A stretch of DNA of 64,000 bases from Hemerocallis citrina (lineage: Eukaryota; Streptophyta; Magnoliopsida; Asparagales; Asphodelaceae). The stretch covers positions 806,001 to 870,000 of the forward strand of contig JACEHZ010000207.1 in the NCBI GenBank assembly GCA_017893485.1. Direction: 5' to 3'. Positions within the stretch are counted from its first letter, which is position 1. Every line of letters begins with the position of its first letter. The position numbers and the translations under genes were made by a program. The notes under the pieces are model-generated. The model did no database searches and was not told the DNA's origin. It saw only the letters and a list, made by a program, of their open reading frames with translations. Of the stretch, positions 45,538 to 57,185 are shown piece after piece.

Positions 45538-46837
45538 GGGCAAAAAATAAAGTATCCCCCAAACGTTTAACGTGAATATAATATGCCCAATAATGTTTGA
45601 AAAAACACTTTTACCCATTTCTCTGTTAACTTAACCTCATCTGTTAAGTTAAGAATATTGAATAAAATCTCTTATTCTTTCCCAAATTATAGGGTTTCGA
45701 AAATCAATGTCATTATCATTGGTCCATGTTTTTTTTTTTTTTTGAAGAAAAATCATTGGTCCATGTCGTTTATCAGATTCAGGAGTCAGGGGTTCTTTGT
45801 TCACTTTTGAAGTTGTGCGATTAGTGTTTAATAAGTCTGCATTGTTACCCAGAAACAATTTGCTGATGAGAATGAACTAACTGAGCAGTTTTTTGTCTGG
45901 ATTAGAGCTATCTCTCTCTCTCTCACTTCGGTTACAATTCGATAAGTTATAACAAAATAATATATTCAAGTACAATCATACAACCGAGTTATTTACAAAA
46001 CAACACTCTAACTACAACTGCCCTTCAACAAATACATTGAAGAGTCCATCCTAATTAAACATATGACCTGACTAAACAACATCTACTAAAAAATCAAACT
46101 TAGATTAACATTTTTCTGCCAAATTTGTTTGGCTCGTGATCACATATTGATCGAAAATTGATAACAATAGCCTTTGTGTTCCAAAACCCATACCTGCCAC
46201 TTTGGTGCATTTGGAGCATCTACATTTTCTTCTACACCAAATACAGGCTTTGTTCTTGACGTTCTATAAGCAAAATGAGATTCTTTTGCAATCAAAGTTG
46301 CTTCATTGATGATTTTCGACACCAAGATCAATTGTTTGCTCTGAGATTTCTAACTTGGTAATGTATTTGAACTCCTTTCTTCCATTTGTTAGTAAAATCT
46401 CATTCAGAACCTACAAATTCTGAGCCTAAAACCCAACTTCTCTTTCTCTGCGAAACTCGCAAACTTAAGGCAAATATTAGCTATAAGCTCAAAATCTATA
46501 AGGAGGGGAAAAAATTCAATCACAAATGTCACAGAAAATCAGTAAATTATGTGTAGAGTTAGGATAAGATTAGAAAAAGAACAAACAAATAATACTCACA
46601 TAAGGTATAATATTATATGTTTCTTAAAAAAGAATGAAGAAATGGTAGAAAGAAGAAGATATTTGATTATAAAAGGGTAAGTGTAGAAAGGTACTTCAAT
46701 AATTCTAACCTAACATATAGGCTTAAGTTAACGGAGGCATGGGTAAAATGTATTTTTCCAAACGTTATATGGGCATATTGTATTCCCATTAAACGTTGGG
46801 GGAGGCCGGGGGGAGGGGGGTACTTTGTTTTATGCCC
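45538..46837. mobile_element. 1.3-kb Mutator-like element, possible Pack-MULE
   Basis: A perfect 9-bp duplication ATTTTAGTA flanks it (45,529-45,537 and 46,838-46,846). Imperfect inverted repeats of about 110 bp start GGGCAAAAAATAAAGTA at the left and match the complement of the right end (GGGCATAAAACAAAGTA). No transposase is present. The middle contains an exon-like open frame on the minus strand at 46,140-46,331. Confidence 0.9.
46170..46331 (-). pseudogene. Exon-like fragment inside the Mutator-like element (unknown gene)
   Basis: It reads KIINEATLIAKESHFAYRTS and then TKPVFGVEENVDAPNAPKWQ, followed at once by a good donor (CAG|GTATGG). The polar, non-repetitive composition looks like true coding sequence, unlike the AT-rich surroundings. 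I do not recognise the protein. If real, it is a captured host exon. Confidence 0.4.
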
Positions 46838-47269
46838 ATTTTAGTATATTAGAACATGATAGTTGTACGTGTTTTAAATTTTGTATATTTTTATATAGAA
46901 AAATAAAGTTTAATATGTTAATATAACTTAATAGAGAGTGATATGGCTAAAAATAAGGGTTAAATCAGAACCGTCCAAATGGGGCGCGAATCTTAAAGCC
47001 TGGGGGTAACATGGTAATTTCACTTACAAACAGGTCTGAAGTGGGTACTGGGTCTTCTTACCGAAAGCCCAGTAACCCACAAACGGATCTATCCTAACTG
47101 GGTGCGGGATTCAACCCGCAGCGAACCCAGTCCTGCAGGGTAGAATTAGGGTTTCTGATTAATTCTAATCAACGGCCCTGATTCACATCTATCCTTTCAC
47201 TGGGAATTAGGGATTACATTCCTAATCTGATCCTAGGGATTACATTCCTAATCTGATCCCAACGGCGGC

Positions 47270-47277
47270 TATAAATA
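47270..47277 (+). promoter_or_regulatory. TATA box of the Ty3/gypsy 5' LTR
   Basis: TATAAATA in a GC-rich context (GGCGGCTATAAATACCCC) about 50 bp before the LARD insertion site. The insertion separates it from the downstream leader by 9.6 kb. Confidence 0.6.
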
Positions 47278-47329
47278 CCCCCCATCCACCACCATTAAGA
47301 GGTAATCAATCTTTTGCCAATTTACGCTT

Positions 47330-50300
47330 TGTAACTCCTGTTTCCCGTATTTGTATTTTATACCGTATTTTTCTCAGTTGTACTCTTTTGTCTATTTGAG
47401 ATCCCGTATTTTATTTCAGTTCGAATAAAATCATTTATTTTTGTCTCAACTAAATTTTGGGTTCTTTTATCAAATTCGATTGTGTGCCATCTTGCACCGT
47501 TCTATATGAGTAATAGCCCGATTCTTCTCTTTTATCTCTCTAATCTCCATTTTGATGCATGTTGACCAATTCTCCTGTTGGGCCCTATTCGAAGCGGATA
47601 TCCTAAAACCCTCAAACCCGCTAACCTAGTATTTAAACCCTCACCCCAACCCCTAACCCTAATCTCTACTGTGTTAACCTAATTAACCCCGCCGCTAATC
47701 CCCTTCTCCTTCGTCCCCATCCGTCGATTCGCCAAACCATCTTCAACCCATTACCCATCTCCGATCGCCTCGTCATCCTCCACTCCGTCACCATCGCCCT
47801 CTCACCACCGTAGATCACCCCTCGCCATCGTCCTCGCCATCGAACCCAACTCCGAACCCACCCATTTCTCGCCATTACTCCCACTTCACCACCTCCGTCA
47901 AGATCCCCGCCTCTTCACCATCTCTAGCACACCCCCCTCACCGCCTCGTCGACCCCCTCAGCACCACCGCCTCCACAAACCTCCATCGACGTCGCCTCCA
48001 TCTCCCCACAGCGCCGCCGATCCTCAAAATCCCCTCTCCCCTGTTCGAAACCCACGAGCAGAGCACCTCGCCGCGCGTCGCTTCTCGACGTCGCCGCCGC
48101 CTCGCCACACTCCGTCGTTGCCATAGTCGCCGCCAACGAAGCAGCCGCCGTCACTCCTCTCTCTCGAGCTCCACTCAGTCGAACGTCGGGGAAGAAGGAG
48201 ATCGAACGAAGAAGAAGAAGAGAAAGACCGGGAGCGATTCTCAGCCGCCAGATCTCATCAAGATTCGTGCTGGTGATCGGTGTCCCGTGTTTCGCCACAC
48301 CAGATCCCGGATCCGCTGTCCCCTGTTCGGATCTGATCCGCTGCATCGCTGCGATCTGAGTGGCTGGGTTTTGCTGTTCTGTGTTTGTTCCGCAGCAAAT
48401 CCCGAAGCCATGTTCGTTGTTCTGGGTTTGGATCCGGTGCACAGGAGTGATCTGATTGGGCGATTTTGCTGTCCGCTGTTCTACCCGCAGCCGATCCGAA
48501 GTTGCTGCCCGCCGTTTTGGGCCGATCGTGTGTGCAAGGAAAGCTCGATCTCAGATCAGTTTTTGGACGCGCATTTCGAGGACATTTCCGGGGATTTTTC
48601 TACTCTATTTGCTTCAACAAGCGGAGATTTTAACCGTCGATTTAAGGCAAGTAACCTTGTACATCTTATTGTCCTAGTACAAGTCTCTTTGAAATACCAC
48701 ATGTAGTTAGTTTGTGACTCTCTTTGAATATCATAGTAAAACAATTTGAACCTTCAAACTCACCAATCTAAGAGTCACCAAACTTCCTCGCATTAAATAA
48801 TAATTCAATTGGACTCCTTTATCTCCTTGAACTTGCGAATCACATAGATATATGAATTAAGGACCCCTAGTAATTGTAGACGCATATAAATTTAGTGTTT
48901 TGGCAATTTATGATTATTATGACTTGAAAAATACTATTATTCGCTGTTTGATTCCCATTACCATGTATTTGTGCCACATAATGATTTTAGACACCAAATT
49001 ACATAATTCTATGAAATCTACATTAGTGAATTATTTCCCTATGTTGCTGTCTGGATTTTCTTTTGAGGTTTCGACCCTTTTAACATTGGAATTTGGGCCC
49101 GAGGCCTGAATACAAAACGTAGATCAGGATGTGTAGATGTCGATAAACTCCAGAATGATTGAATTTGGAGTTACGGTCTAGGAGATATGGCTGTTATACT
49201 GCAGCTGTGTCAGTAGGCGCAGTTCTGTAAAAACTGCTGTATATATTGACTTAGCGAATTATTTTAGCTGTACAAACAGCGAGTGTTTGACCCCAAATTT
49301 TATATGTAGTTGCTGGACACCCTATAGGACATCCCCAAATTTTTCTTAGAATTAAATTAGATTATTTCAATCCTGTTTCACATGTATAAATACAAGAACA
49401 CAAAATCTGCCTGAACAAATGTGACAAGCCGGGATTATGGGAAAGACTATAGAGTGGACAACATAGGTAAGTGTACTCGGAAGGGGGCCCGTGTTTCCCA
49501 AGTTGTATGTTAAATGGAACTAAGTGCCACGTAGAACTAAGTGCCACGTCATGGGTGACGGGGGCCACCTCTAGAGCCCACGGGGGCCACCTCTAGAGCC
49601 CATTATATGATTACATGATGTATGTTTGAGATCACATGGAACTAAGTGCCACGTAGAACTAAGTGCCACGTCATGGGTGACGGGGGCTACCTCTAGAGCC
49701 TACGGGGGCCACCTCTAGAGCCCATTATATGATTACATGATGTATGTTTGAGATCACATGGAACTAAGTGCCACGTAGAACTAAGTGCCACGTCATGGGT
49801 GACGGGGGCCACCTCTAGAGCCCATGGTTGATCACCTGCTAGTTTGATGCCTGAGTACACCGCCCTATAGACTCCACTACTAGGTCTAAACGCAATTGAT
49901 TTGACTGTAGCAACCATGTAGTATAATGGATGCATGTCGTGCTACCTAGGTAGTAATAATTACAAGACTTGACTTGACACCTGTCACTTGATACTTGATG
50001 ATATGATACCTGAAATATGATACCTGAGACTTAAAGCCTGGAACTTGGACTTGCCAACTTGACATATGAGACCTAACATTTGGAATAACATATGACACTA
50101 GGCTTGAGGTTGTCGCTTGATATTAAATACCCCTAATAGTATACCTGACATGTGATTCACCACTAGCAGTTGTTATCCAATCTAGTCATTATGATGTTCC
50201 CTCTTGCCAGCTAGACTTTGAATTTGTCACTACTTCTTATAACTCGGTTTATTCTTGGTTCCAAATCTTGTTTTCCCCTTTCTTGTACTTGCTTTTACTA

Positions 50301-50756
50301 TTTGTGGCCCTAACTTGCACTAAGGGCATTTTCTCTTGTTTCCCCTCTTGTTTCCTGTTTATATTTATTAAACAGACTTTGGAGACGAGCTGCCTGCGGG
50401 AATTGCTGAGCAAAGGTTCTAGTTCCCAAGTGGAGAAGGACCAGATTAGAACATTTAATTCTTGCATTTATTTGTTTATTTGGATTATTATTATTTCTTG
50501 AGTTTTGAGAATTTGTAACGGGCTGATGTTCCCGAGTTTACTTTGATTCAGACTTGAAACTACTTGGATGTTTATTCATATTTCAGTTGTTTCTGTTGCC
50601 AATAAAGTATTCATGCATGCTTGGTTTATATCTCTCTTGTTATATATACTTGTTGTGATGCTGAGTCGATCCTACAGCTTATGGATGATGTAAAAATCAT
50701 TCGCTGGGCTTCGTCACGTACTCGTATTTCCGTATTTTGGGAAGCGGGGCGTGACA
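47330..50756 (+). repeat. LARD 5' LTR
   Basis: 3,427 bp from TGTAACTCC to GCGTGACA. It includes a CCCTAA-rich patch (about 47,635-47,660), a GC-rich block (47,690-48,560), and a minisatellite (49,520-49,825). It is 22 bp shorter than the 3' LTR. Open frames in the GC-rich block occur on both strands and are not genes. Confidence 0.93.
49520..49825 (+). repeat. Minisatellite in LARD 5' LTR
   Basis: Three units of about 123 bp combine GGAACTAAGTGCCACGTAGA, ATGGGTGACGGGGGCCACC and TCTAGAGCCC, the last module doubled in the first two units and single in the third. Confidence 0.85.
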
Positions 50757-50766
50757 AGGTTTTTAG

Positions 50767-50779
50767 TGGTATCAGAGCC
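50767..50779 (+). other. LARD primer-binding site
   Basis: TGGTATCAGAGCC, complementary to the 3' end of initiator methionine tRNA, 10 nt after the 5' LTR. This sets the element's orientation. Confidence 0.88.
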
Positions 50780-51519
50780 AGGTTTGGCTAATGTGTTGGT
50801 CCGACTAATACATTAGACATGCTTGACTCAGTCAGGATTAACTCAACATTTAACAGGCCAAGCAACCACATGAATAATTTAATAGTCAACTCGATCTGGA
50901 TACAAGTCTTATCCCATCCATTTTGATTCCTTCATATTCAATTCCTTGAATCCCTTGCTTCCTTCCATCTCTTGCAGTCATCCTGATCTATTGATTTCTT
51001 ATTGGGTGCAAGTTTATTTTCTCGTACCCATATTCTTTTGATTCCGGTGCAAGCGATCTCTTATCTTCTGCTTGCCTCGTTAATTCCTTCTTATTTCAAC
51101 TCTCGTGTTGTTCATTGCTTTCCCTGCCTTGCATTCACTTTTATTTGTTGATTCATGTTGAGTATCATGTTGATTATTTCTTCCCTGCTATATTCTCTTT
51201 AATTCCGATTTTGCCCCTCGTCCTCCTTCCTTCATATTCAATTCCTTAATTTTCTTTCGTCCCTTCTAGTCATCATTCTCTTTAACTCCTTATTGGGTGT
51301 AGCTTCGTTTTTCTCCCACCTATTTTTCACCTTATAATTATTTTCTCGAATACTTCTCTATTTTGATTATTGTTTGTTATATTTATTTTCAATCTCTATA
51401 AAAATGTTTCTCAACAAAGATTTTATTATTTCGAACAATGTTGTATTTTAACTTTACTTTTCATTTTTGACCGACTATATATTTCTACTGGATTATTTTG
51501 ATAAGACAAATTCTTATTT

Positions 51520-52670
51520 TGTTGTACAATGCTGTTACTACTACTATTATTATTGCTATTATTTTCATTATCATTACTAGTATTATTATTATTGTTACTA
51601 CTATTGATATTCTTATTGTTGTTTTCATTATTTTATTATTATTATGATATTAAATTACTTTCACAAAAAAATGTTGGGCACAAACTGTATCTTGTCTTGC
51701 ATTATTATTTTTACTAGCGTTGTTGATATTTTAATATTATTGCTATTATTATTATTATTATTATCATTCTTTCTACGATTTCTGTTATTATTACTATTAT
51801 GATCATTTTTATTATCATTGTTATTTTTATTGTCATTAGTATCAATATTTTTGTTATTATTATGGTTATTGGTATTATTATTTTTTTTCGTTACAATTAT
51901 TATTATTATTAATTTGTTTTGAGCCTAAGCATGCTCAATTTTATATACATTTCACCACTTCGGTGCAACCTAATGTCGAGATGGCAAATATGCAACTCGA
52001 TGTCAATGGAGGCAAATTGCAACTGGATATCGGCGAGGCAAAATGTGCAGCCGAATATTTGGATGGCAATTTGAAACCTGATGTCGTGAAGGCAAATATG
52101 CAACTTGATGTTAAGGAGACAAGATTTTCTACCTATTACTAATTGATATTTCAAGACTCGTTACTTATATAAATAAACTGATGGTAAAGGAATATTTTCG
52201 TTATTATTGGTATTATTATTATCATTTTCATTTCAATTGATGTTATTATTATCGTTTCATCACCTTTACTACTGTTATTATTTTTATTATTATTACTGTT
52301 GCTTTATTGATATCATTGTTATTTTTGCTATTGTTATATTATTATTATCATTATTGATATTATTTTTAATGCTATTATTATTATTATTACGTTATTTTCA
52401 TGAATGTGTTGAATTCTACTTTGTCATGTATGTATTATCGTTATTATTAGTATTGTTGATATTTTTATTTCATCATATTATTATTACCTGTATGATTATG
52501 ACGATTTTTATTTCTGTTATTATTATTGTTATTATTATTATTTTGTTATTATCATTGTTATTATTAGTTTTTATTGTCATTATTATTTTCTATTACTGTT
52601 GATATTATTATCATGGATATTGTTACTGTTATTATTCCTGTTAAGGCTATTAGTTTTGATATGTATTCTA
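51520..52670 (+). repeat. Degenerate TTA-type triplet array
   Basis: Imperfect runs of TTA, TTG, TCA, TAT and CTA in a near-constant triplet phase, in three blocks (51,520-51,640, 51,730-51,915 and 52,200-52,670). They produce Leu/Ile- or Tyr-rich open frames that are not genes. Confidence 0.85.
51950..52130 (+). repeat. Short tandem repeat between triplet blocks
   Basis: About five units of 35-40 bp with the pattern GAGGCAAATATGCAACTTGATGT and variants (GATGTCGAGATGGCAAATAT and so on). No family is recognised. Confidence 0.75.
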
Positions 52671-53457
52671 TCTTTTAATTATGAAGATTGAAGCTCAAGC
52701 CTTATATCCATTTTGCATTATTGTCTATCTCTATTTGGAACCCATACTCTCTTTGATCTTGGTGCCTCCTTCTTTCTTCCTGCTCGGATCGTCGATTGGG
52801 TCACGCGGTCTACAACGACATGTCTGGAGCTTGGAGTGTCGCCATCAGAGTAACGCAGCGGAAGCGTGGTGGGCCCATGACCCACAGGACCCAGGATCAT
52901 GTTGTTGCTTCTCCTTCCTTGTATTTTGTTTGGTTCCATTCCTTGCACCATTTGCTGTCCCCTATCTCTTGCTTTTGTTCTCATCTATTGACTCATTGCA
53001 TGGTGCATCTTTCCCTTGTCGCTCCCTTCTTCGATTCCAACTCTTTCTATTCGTGCACCTCCTTGCCTTGTTATCTTGCAAGTCTTGTGGTGTTCAGTGT
53101 TCTTCTTCGTTTTTGATACCGGTTATTTCCTTCTTGCTTTCCCTCCTGCCATCATATACTCATTCATTATTGGATTCAATCCTTTCCTGTCTTCCATCTC
53201 CTTGGTTTCAGTTCTGCCTACTCCTTCATTGTATTTATTATCTTGTGTTATTTGGATCCTTTAGATGCTGTTATTCTCTTTCATGCCTTCCATTTGACCA
53301 TCGTTGTTATCCACCCCCTTCTTATTTTGGTGCTACCACCAAGTTGATTTTTCTTGGATCCCTTGTTTGTTACCCGCCTCTAAGTTACTTTACCCTGTCC
53401 TATGTACCGCCTAAGCAAATTTCGAGGACGAAATTTTTGTGTAAGGTGGGTAGGATT

Positions 53458-56400
53458 TGTAACTCCTGTTTCCCGTATTTGTATTTTATACCGTATTTTT
53501 CTCAGTTGTACTCTTTTGTCTATTTGAGATCCCGTATTTTATTTCAGTTCGAATAAAATCATTTATTTTTGTCTCAACTAAATTTTGGGTTCTTTTATCA
53601 AATTCGATTGTGTGCCATCTTGCACCGTTCTATATGAGTAATAGCCCGATTCTTCTCTTTTATCTCTCTAATCTCCATTTTGATGCATGTTGACCAATTC
53701 TCCTGTTGGGCCCTATTCGAAGCGGATATCCTAAAACCCTCAAACCCGCTAACCTAGTATTTAAACCCTCACCCCAACCCCTAACCCTAATCTCTACTGT
53801 GTTAACCTAATTAACCCCGCCGCTAATCCCCTTCTCCTTCGTCCCCATCCGTCGATTCGCCAAACCATCTTCAACCCATTACCCATCTCCGATCGCCTCG
53901 TCATCCTCCACTCCGTCACCATCGCCCTCTCACCACCGTAGATCACCCCTCGCCATCGTCCTCGCCATCGAACCCAACTCCGAACCCACCCATTTCTCGC
54001 CATTACTCCCACTTCACCACCTCCGTCAAGATCCCCGCCTCTTCACCATCTCTAGCACACCCCCCTCACCGCCTCGTCGACCCCCTCAGCACCACCGCCT
54101 CCACAAACCCCCATCGACGTCGCCTCCATCTCCCCACAGCGCCGCCGATCCTCAAAATCCCCTCTCCCCTGTTCGAAACCCACGAGCAGAGCACCTCGCC
54201 GCGCGTCGCTTCACGACGTCGCCGCCGCCTCACCACACTCCGTCGTTGCCATAGTCGCCGCCAACGAAGCAGCCGCCGTCACTCCTCTCTCTCGAGCTCC
54301 ACTCAGTCGAACGTCGGAGAAGAAGGAGATCGAACGAAGAAGAAGAAGAGAAAGAGCGGGAGCGATTCTCAGCCGCCAGATCTCATCAAGATTCGTGCTG
54401 GTGATCGGTGTCCCGTGTTTCGCCACACCAGATCCCGGATCCGCTGTCCCCTGTTCGGATCTGATCCGCTGCATCGCTGCGATCTGAGTGGCTGGGTTTT
54501 GCTGTTCTGTGTTTGTTCCGCAGCAAATCCCGAAGCCGTGTTCGCTGTTCTGGGTTTGGATCCGGTGCACAGGAGTGATCTGATTGGGCGATTTTGCTGT
54601 CCGCTGTTCTACCCGCAGCCGATCCGAAGTTGCTGTCCGCCGTTTTGGGCCGATCGTGTGTGCAAGGAAAGCTCGATCTCAGATCAGTTTTTGGACGCGC
54701 ATTTCGAGGACATTTCCGGGGATTTTTCTACTCTATTTGCTTCAACAAGCGGAGATTTTAACCGTCGATTTAAGGCAAGTAACCTTGTACATCTTATTGT
54801 CCTAGTACAAGTCTCTTTGAAATACCACATGTAGTTAGTTTGTGACTCTCTTTGAATATCATAGTAAAACAATTTGAACCTTCAAACTCACCAATCTAAG
54901 AGTCACCAAACTTCCTCGCATTAAATAATAATTCAATTGGACTCCTTTATCTCCTTGAACTTGCGAATCACATAGATATATGAATTAAGGACCCCTAGTA
55001 ATTGTAGACGCATATAAATTTAGTGTTTTGGCAATTTATGATTATTATGACTTGAAAAATACTATTATTCGCTGTTTGATTCCCATTACCATGTATTTGT
55101 GCCACATAATGATTTTAGACACCAAATTACATAATTCTATGAAATCTACATTAGTGAATTATTTCCCTATGTTGCTGTCTGGATTTTCTTTTAAGGTTTC
55201 GACCCTTTTAACATTGGAATTTGGGCCCGAGGCCTGAATACAAAACGTAGATCAGGATGTGTAGATGTCGATAGACTCCAGAATGATTGAATTTGGAGTT
55301 ACAGTCTAGGAGATATGGCTGTTATACTGCAGCTGTGTCAGTAGGCGCAGTTCTGTAAAAACTGCTGTATATATTGACTTAGCGAATTATTTTAGCTGTA
55401 CAAACAGCGAGTGTTTGACCCCAAATTTTATATGTAGTTGCTGGACACCCTATAGGACATCCCCAAATTTTTCTTAGAATTAAATTAGATTATTTCAACC
55501 CTGTTTCACATGTATAAATACAAGAACACAAAATCTGCCTGAACAAATGTGACAAGCCGGGATTATGGGAAAGACTATAGAGTGGACAACATAGGTAAGT
55601 GTACTCGGAAGGGGGCCCGTGTTTCCCAAGTTGTATGTTAAATGGAACTAAGTACCACGTAGAACTAAGTGCCACGTCATGGGTGACGGGGGCCACCTCT
55701 AGAGCCCACGGGGGCCACCTCTAGAGCCCATTATATGATTACATGATGTATGTTTGAGATCACATGGAACTAAGTGCCACGTAGAACTAAGTGCCACGTC
55801 ATGGGTGACGGGGGCCACCTCTAGAGCCTACGGGGACCACCTCTAGAGCCCATTATATGATTACATGATGTATGTTTGAGATCACATGGAACTAAGTGCC
55901 ACGTAGAACTAAGTGCCACGTCATGGGTGACGGGGGCCACCTCTAGAGCCTACGGGGGCCACCTCTAGAGCCCATGGTTGATCACCTGCTAGTTTGATGC
56001 CTGAGTACACCGCCCTATAGACTCCACTACTAGGTCTAAACGCAATTGATTTGACTGTAGCAACCATGTAGTATAATGGATGCATGTCGTGCTACCTAGG
56101 TAGTAATAATTACAAGACTTGACTTGACACCTGTCACTTGATACTTGATGATATGATACCTGAAATATGATACCTGAGACTTAAAGCCTGGAACTTGGAC
56201 TTGCCAACTTGACATATGAGACCTAACATTTGGAATAACATATGACACTAGGCTTGAGGTTGTCGCTTGATATTAAATACCCCTAATAGTATACCTGACA
56301 TGTGATTCACCACTAGCAGTTGTTATCCAATCTAGTCATTATGATGTTCCCTCTTGCCAGCTAGACTTTGAATTTGTCACTACTTCTTATAACTCGGTTT

Positions 56401-56906
56401 ATTCTTGGTTCCAAATCTTGTTTTCCCCTTTCTTGTACTTGCTTTTACTATTTGTGGCCCTAACTTGCACTAAGGGCATTTTCTCTTGTTTCCCCTCTTG
56501 TTTCCTGTTTATATTTATTAAACAGACTTTGGAGACGAGCTGCCTGCGGAAATTGCTGAGCAAAGGTTCTAGTTCCCAAGTGGAGAAGGACCAGATTAGA
56601 ACATTTAATTCTTGCATTTATTTGTTTATTTGGATTATTATTATTTCTTGAGTTTTGAGAATTTGTAACGGGCTGATGTTCCCGAGTTTACTTTGATTCA
56701 GACTTGAAACTACTTGGATGTTTATTCATATTTCAGTTGTTTCTGTTGCCAATAAAGTATTCATGCATGCTTGGTTTATATCTCTCTTGTTATATATACT
56801 TGTTGTGATGCTGAGTCGATCCTACAGCTTATGGATGATGTAAAAATCATTCGCTGGGCTTCGTCACGTACTCGTATTTCCATATTTTGGGAAGCGGGGC
56901 GTGACA
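53458..56906 (+). repeat. LARD 3' LTR
   Basis: 3,449 bp, colinear with the 5' LTR. The 22-bp length gain is one extra CGGGGGCCACCTCTAGAGCC module in the third minisatellite unit. Visible point differences include changes near 54,212, 54,318, 54,538 and 55,192. Confidence 0.93.
55640..55975 (+). repeat. Minisatellite in LARD 3' LTR
   Basis: Same three units as in the 5' LTR, but all three carry the doubled 22-bp module. Confidence 0.85.
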
Positions 56907-57117
56907 CGCTTTTTCATAATCGTCTCTAATTACTGACTTGAGCGTCTGAGGGTGCGTCGCCGGGATCAACCCCAGTGTCTCGCACTTTTTGCAGGTGAAC
57001 GGCAGGAGTCAACGGTCAAACTCCGGTGATAAGATTCCAGGTTCTTGCTATTCAGTTTTCCTAAGAATCCACAAATTCTATCTGTTTGCCCTCACACCAG
57101 ATTCAGCGGTAACAGAT

Positions 57118-57135
57118 TGGCGCCGTCTGTGGGAA
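57118..57135 (+). other. Ty3/gypsy primer-binding site
   Basis: TGGCGCCGTCTGTGGGAA, the typical primer-binding sequence of Tat-lineage plant Ty3/gypsy elements, 3 nt after the 5' LTR end. Confidence 0.85.
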
Positions 57136-57185
57136 CCCACGAATAGTGATCCTTCCTCTTCCCGTCGGTCAGATCTCCTCCAGCC

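Larger units (their letters stand above)
50780..53457 (+). other. LARD internal region, non-coding
   Basis: It has no gag or pol domain. It consists of T-rich sequence, about 1.1 kb of degenerate TTA/TTG/TCA triplets (51,520-52,670), a small tandem repeat (51,950-52,130), and a pyrimidine-rich tail in which open frames arise by composition only. The last 50 bases contain the relic TTTCGAGGACGAAATTTTT and a purine-rich stretch AAGGTGGGTAGGA that serves as polypurine tract before the 3' LTR. Confidence 0.8.
47330..56906 (+). mobile_element. Complete LARD (non-coding LTR retrotransposon, 9.6 kb)
   Basis: Two direct LTRs enclose a 2.7-kb non-coding interior, and a perfect 5-bp duplication CGCTT flanks the whole (47,325-47,329 and 56,907-56,911). 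The LTRs start TGTAACTCC and end GGGGCGTGACA. A primer-binding site follows the 5' LTR. Just before the 3' LTR the text TTTCGAGGACGAAATTTTT marks the end of a Ty3/gypsy pol, now only a vestige. It must be moved by proteins of a related element. The LTRs are very similar (I saw about 15-20 base changes), so the insertion is young. Confidence 0.93.
46939..57114 (+). mobile_element. 5' LTR of a Tat-lineage Ty3/gypsy element, split by a LARD
   Basis: The two parts are about 46,939-47,329 and 56,907-57,114, with the 9.6-kb LARD between them. The first part holds a TATA box TATAAATA (47,270-47,277) and two copies of a GGGATTACATTCCTAATCTG repeat (about 47,209-47,258). The second part ends GCGGTAACA just before the primer-binding site at 57,118. 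The start at TG 46,939 is a guess; no matching 3' LTR is in the window to confirm it. Confidence 0.65.

Noticed and set aside
47660..48710. Open frames of 139 and 172 residues, repeated near 54 kb
   Set aside because: They are duplicated only because both are the same LTR. Substitutions between the LTRs do not favour any frame, and codon content is compositional.
49520..49825. Regular repeat with spacers that could suggest a CRISPR array
   Set aside because: Units are directly tandem with near-identical spacers, inside a plant LTR, with no cas genes.
51529..52602. Leu/Ile-rich open frames resembling membrane proteins
   Set aside because: They are translations of a TTA-type triplet array; other frames are equally open.
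52681..53556. 291-residue plus-strand open frame
   Set aside because: It is Leu/Phe/Ser-rich pyrimidine-biased text running across the polypurine tract into the 3' LTR. No domain is visible.
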